From an uncultured Muribaculaceae bacterium (GTDB lineage Bacteria; Bacteroidota; Bacteroidia; Bacteroidales; Muribaculaceae): 64,000 bases of DNA. The notes beneath the pieces were generated by a model, which was not told the origin of the DNA, ran no database searches, and saw only the letters and a program-made list of their open reading frames with translations. The position numbers and the translations under genes were made by a program. The stretch is from NCBI GenBank assembly GCA_910576935.1, contig CAJTKG010000003.1, positions 55,686 to 119,685 of the forward strand, in the 5' to 3' direction. Below are positions 61,534 through 64,000 of the stretch, piece after piece. Position 1 is the first letter of the stretch. Each line of letters starts with the position of its first letter.

Positions 61534-62832
61534 TCAGACAGCTTTGCCGATTAGTTCAAACGGCATTGCCGAGATGATCTCGATGTCATAAAAGTGACCT
61601 GTCTCAAGCTTGCGGTCTTTGGTTATGAGTACTTCGGGATCGACTTCGGGCGAATCAAACTCCGTGCGCCCGACATAATAGTCATCGTTTTCAGAGTCGA
61701 TGACGACTCGGAGCGTCTTACCGATTTTAGCCTCATTGACAGCAAGGGCTATCTCTTCCTGAACTTCCATCAAACGGCCGAGACGATCGTCCTTGACTTT
61801 CTGAGGAATATTGTCGGTAAATGTCTTCGCGCCGTAAGTGCCTTCCTCTTCGCAATATGCAAACGCACCCATACGCTCGAAACGCTGTTCGCGCACAAAA
61901 TCGACAAGTCGTTCGAAGGCCTCGTCAGTCTCACCCGGGAATCCGACCATCAGGGTTGTCCTGATATGTATGCCGGGAACGGCTTCACGCACTCTGTCGA
62001 GGAATCGGCGGGTCTCATCGGCGGTGATATGACGTCGCATATTCGACAAAACCGTGTCATCGATATGCTGTAGCGCAACGTCAAGGTATTTGCAGACATT
62101 GCTGCGGCGCGCCATGACGTCGAGTATGTCATACGGGAAATCGGCAGGATATGCATAGTGCAGTCTTATCCATTCGACACCATCGACATCGGCAATGCGG
62201 TCGATGAGTTGCGCGAGCGTATGTCTGCCTTCGGTATCGAGACCATAGCTTGAAAGATCCTGGGCGATGACATTGAACTCTCTGACGCCTTTGGCCACAA
62301 GGTCATTGACCTCGGCGATAATCTCATCAGGACGCCGGGATTTATAGCGACCTGTGATGAGGGGAATGGCGCAGAATGAACAGAAGCGATTGCAGCCTTC
62401 GGATATCTTCAGATAGGCATGATGCAGAGGTGTGGTAAGGGCACGTTCCCAATGGCAGGGTGCCGCAGCATATTTTCCGGCAAGATCGTCGGCAAGGGCA
62501 ATCCAGTCGAATTTGCCGTACCAACCGTCGACCTCGGGAATCTCTGCTTTCAGCTCTTCGCGATAACGCTCCGAGAGACACCCCATGACATAAACATTTT
62601 TAAGTTTATGTGAAGCTTTGGCTTTGACAGCCTCGAGAATCATCTCGATAGATTCTTCTTTGGCGTCGCCGATGAAACCGCATGTGTTTATAACAGCGAT
62701 ATCACCTTTGAATTCCGAAGCGTTGTGGACGGCATCAAAACCACGTGAATCGAGCATTTTAAGTACCCGTTCTGAATCAACGAGGTTTTTTGAGCACCCC
62801 ATCGTCACAACATTGACGCTTTTTCTTTTCAT
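61534..62832 (-). CDS. rimO: Ribosomal protein S12 methylthiotransferase
   Basis: A 432-aa radical SAM enzyme that adds a methylthio group to an aspartate of ribosomal protein S12. The N-terminal UPF0004 domain carries three cluster cysteines (MGCSKN, NTCGF, MGCLSE). The radical SAM core has EGCNRFCSFCAIP (CxxxCxxC) at about residue 150. The C-terminal TRAM domain starts at about 355. A longer frame would begin at 62895 but overlaps ftsY by 62 bp; the ATG at 62832 is 1 bp from the ftsY stop and gives MKRKSVNVVTMGC. Confidence 0.95.
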   Translation of the reverse strand: MKRKSVNVVTMGCSKNLVDSERVLKMLDSRGFDAVHNASEFKGDIAVINTCGFIGDAKEESIEMILEAVKAKASHKLKNVYVMGCLSERYREELKAEIPEVDGWYGKFDWIALADDLAGKYAAAPCHWERALTTPLHHAYLKISEGCNRFCSFCAIPLITGRYKSRRPDEIIAEVNDLVAKGVREFNVIAQDLSSYGLDTEGRHTLAQLIDRIADVDGVEWIRLHYAYPADFPYDILDVMARRSNVCKYLDVALQHIDDTVLSNMRRHITADETRRFLDRVREAVPGIHIRTTLMVGFPGETDEAFERLVDFVREQRFERMGAFAYCEEEGTYGAKTFTDNIPQKVKDDRLGRLMEVQEEIALAVNEAKIGKTLRVVIDSENDDYYVGRTEFDSPEVDPEVLITKDRKLETGHFYDIEIISAMPFELIGKAV

Positions 62833-62833
62833 T

Positions 62834-63793
62834 TCAACGTTTGCCGAAAAGAGACTCGACAAATTCACGTTTGTTGAATACCTGGAGGTCTTCAATTCCT
62901 TCGCCGAGACCTATATATTTTACGGGAATCCTGAACTGGTCGCTTATGCCGATGACAACACCGCCTTTAGCCGTGCCGTCAAGTTTGGTTATCGCAAGAT
63001 CGGTCACTTGTGTCGTGGCTGAGAACTGACGAGCCTGCTCGAAAGCGTTCTGACCGGTTGAGCCGTCAAGGACCAACAATACTTCGTGAGGAGCACCGGG
63101 TACGACTTTCTCCATTACTCGCTTGATTTTGGCGAGTTCGTCCATAAGACCTTTCTTGTTATGAAGACGGCCGGCTGTGTCGATAATCACTACATCCGTG
63201 CCATTGGCGACAGCCGACGATAGAGTATCAAACGCAACCGCAGCCGCATCAGAGCCGAGTTGCTGTTTTACGACAGGCACATCAGCACGCCGCGCCCATT
63301 CGTCAAGCTGCTCGACGGCAGCGGCTCGGAATGTATCGGCTGCACCGAGCATCACTTTTTTACCGGCCGCTTTATATTGGTAAGCGAGTTTCCCTATAGT
63401 GGTAGTCTTTCCTACTCCATTAACGCCGACAACCATTATGACATAAGGTTTTATGCCGGCCGGCGTATCGAAATCGGCAAGTTCACGTTCGTTATTATTC
63501 TCTGCGAGAAGCTGCGTTATCTCTTCACATAACATCTCGTTGAGTTCATCAGAATCGATATATTTGTCATGTGAGACACGGCGTTCGATTCTTTCTATAA
63601 TCTTTAACGTTGTCTCGACGCCGACGTCGCCTGTGATAAATATCTCTTCGAGCTGATCAAGGAAGTCGGCATCTATCGTTTTTCGGCCAAGGAACGCCCT
63701 TTTGATCTTACTGAATACACCTGTTTTTGTTTTCTCAAGACCACGATCGAGCGTCTCTTTCTTTTCTTTTGAGAAAAATTTAAAAAAAGCCAT
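62834..63793 (-). CDS. ftsY: Signal recognition particle receptor FtsY
   Basis: A 319-aa SRP GTPase that receives ribosomes with nascent membrane proteins at the inner membrane. N domain about 1-100; G domain with P-loop GVNGVGKTTT at about 123-132, LGAADTFRAAAVEQL, DTAGR and TKLDGTAKGG. The acidic A domain found in E. coli is absent, which is common in this phylum. A minus-strand TACCTTTG box (63828-63821) is the likely -7 element with a leader of about 25 nt. First gene of the ftsY-rimO-menF-SGNH-SGNH-MBOAT run. Confidence 0.96.
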   Translation of the reverse strand: MAFFKFFSKEKKETLDRGLEKTKTGVFSKIKRAFLGRKTIDADFLDQLEEIFITGDVGVETTLKIIERIERRVSHDKYIDSDELNEMLCEEITQLLAENNNERELADFDTPAGIKPYVIMVVGVNGVGKTTTIGKLAYQYKAAGKKVMLGAADTFRAAAVEQLDEWARRADVPVVKQQLGSDAAAVAFDTLSSAVANGTDVVIIDTAGRLHNKKGLMDELAKIKRVMEKVVPGAPHEVLLVLDGSTGQNAFEQARQFSATTQVTDLAITKLDGTAKGGVVIGISDQFRIPVKYIGLGEGIEDLQVFNKREFVESLFGKR

Positions 63794-64000
63794 TTATCTG
63801 TTTTTTATAGAAACTTATTGCAAAGGTAAGATATTTCGTACATTCCTAAAAATTAATGCGCCAAAAGTTTTTCACAAAAAAGTTTATATACTCTGCGAGT
63901 CGTGGCCTAATAGTTTTTTGTATCAACGATGTCAATGTGCGTCTGACATCGGTTTGGTCGGTTTAGACGCGCGGGGATGTCTGCCGCTATCGTGGTCGTG
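63794..64000. other. Upstream region of ftsY and right edge
   Basis: Contains the ftsY -7 box at 63821-63828 and A/T-rich sequence. In the last 94 bases one minus-strand frame stays open from the edge to a TAG at 63907-63909 and could be the end of an upstream gene, but 30 codons cannot be judged. The usual Bacteroides neighbours rpmB, rpmG and a DUF4295 gene are not seen directly before ftsY. Confidence 0.4.

Overview
The window reads as one contiguous chromosomal segment from a member of the Bacteroidales. The basis is: TAnnTTTG-type -7 promoter boxes in front of many genes, few Shine-Dalgarno sites, a DUF4492-cydA-cydB cluster, a CHU_C-type (type IX secretion) C-terminal domain, an EtfBA/acyl-CoA dehydrogenase operon and a Cas13b effector. 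A Muribaculaceae-like gut organism is my best guess, but it rests on general resemblance only.

Left part (1-24 kb): ileS (3' end outside the window), tRNA-Arg(ACG), a DUF1599/DoxX pair, a secreted TPR protein and gyrA on the minus strand; then clpC, DUF4492-cydAB, purL with a purF-like gene, and etfB-etfA-acyl-CoA dehydrogenase on the plus strand. Middle (24-48 kb): a CHU_C surface protein, a lytic transglycosylase and uvrA; two secreted proteins (a degenerate aspartyl-protease-like protein and a TonB-C protein); a DUF3127 protein with an SSB-like acidic tail; a minus-strand run udk-lptB-alpha/beta hydrolase-membrane Mur ligase-ddl; a plus-strand run mlaE-mlaF-holB-addB-like-hemW; then rlmH, nadC, a HAD phosphatase, a MATE transporter and an FAD protein.

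Accessory part (48.8-56.2 kb): a stand-alone type VI-B CRISPR system. Cas13b (about 1133 aa, both HEPN RxxxxH motifs intact) is preceded on the same strand by an array of nine identical 35-bp repeats and eight 33-35-nt spacers. No csx27/csx28 and no cas1/cas2 are present. Next to it lie an RloA/AbiLi-like ATPase gene, a truncated rloB remnant, and an unrecognised 498-aa protein with a coiled coil and two C-terminal membrane helices under its own promoter. This is the strongest candidate region for undescribed biology: a VI-B locus with unusual array geometry and placement, a decayed RloAB-type pair and a possible membrane partner.

Right end (56.2-64 kb): a minus-strand run ftsY-rimO-menF-SGNH-SGNH-MBOAT in which the last genes overlap, apparently tying an envelope-glycan acylation cassette to a housekeeping transcript. 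Promoter calls rest on matching the -7 box TAnnTTTG, with a TTTG 19-21 bp upstream where stated. All functional calls come from motif reading and were not tested by database search.
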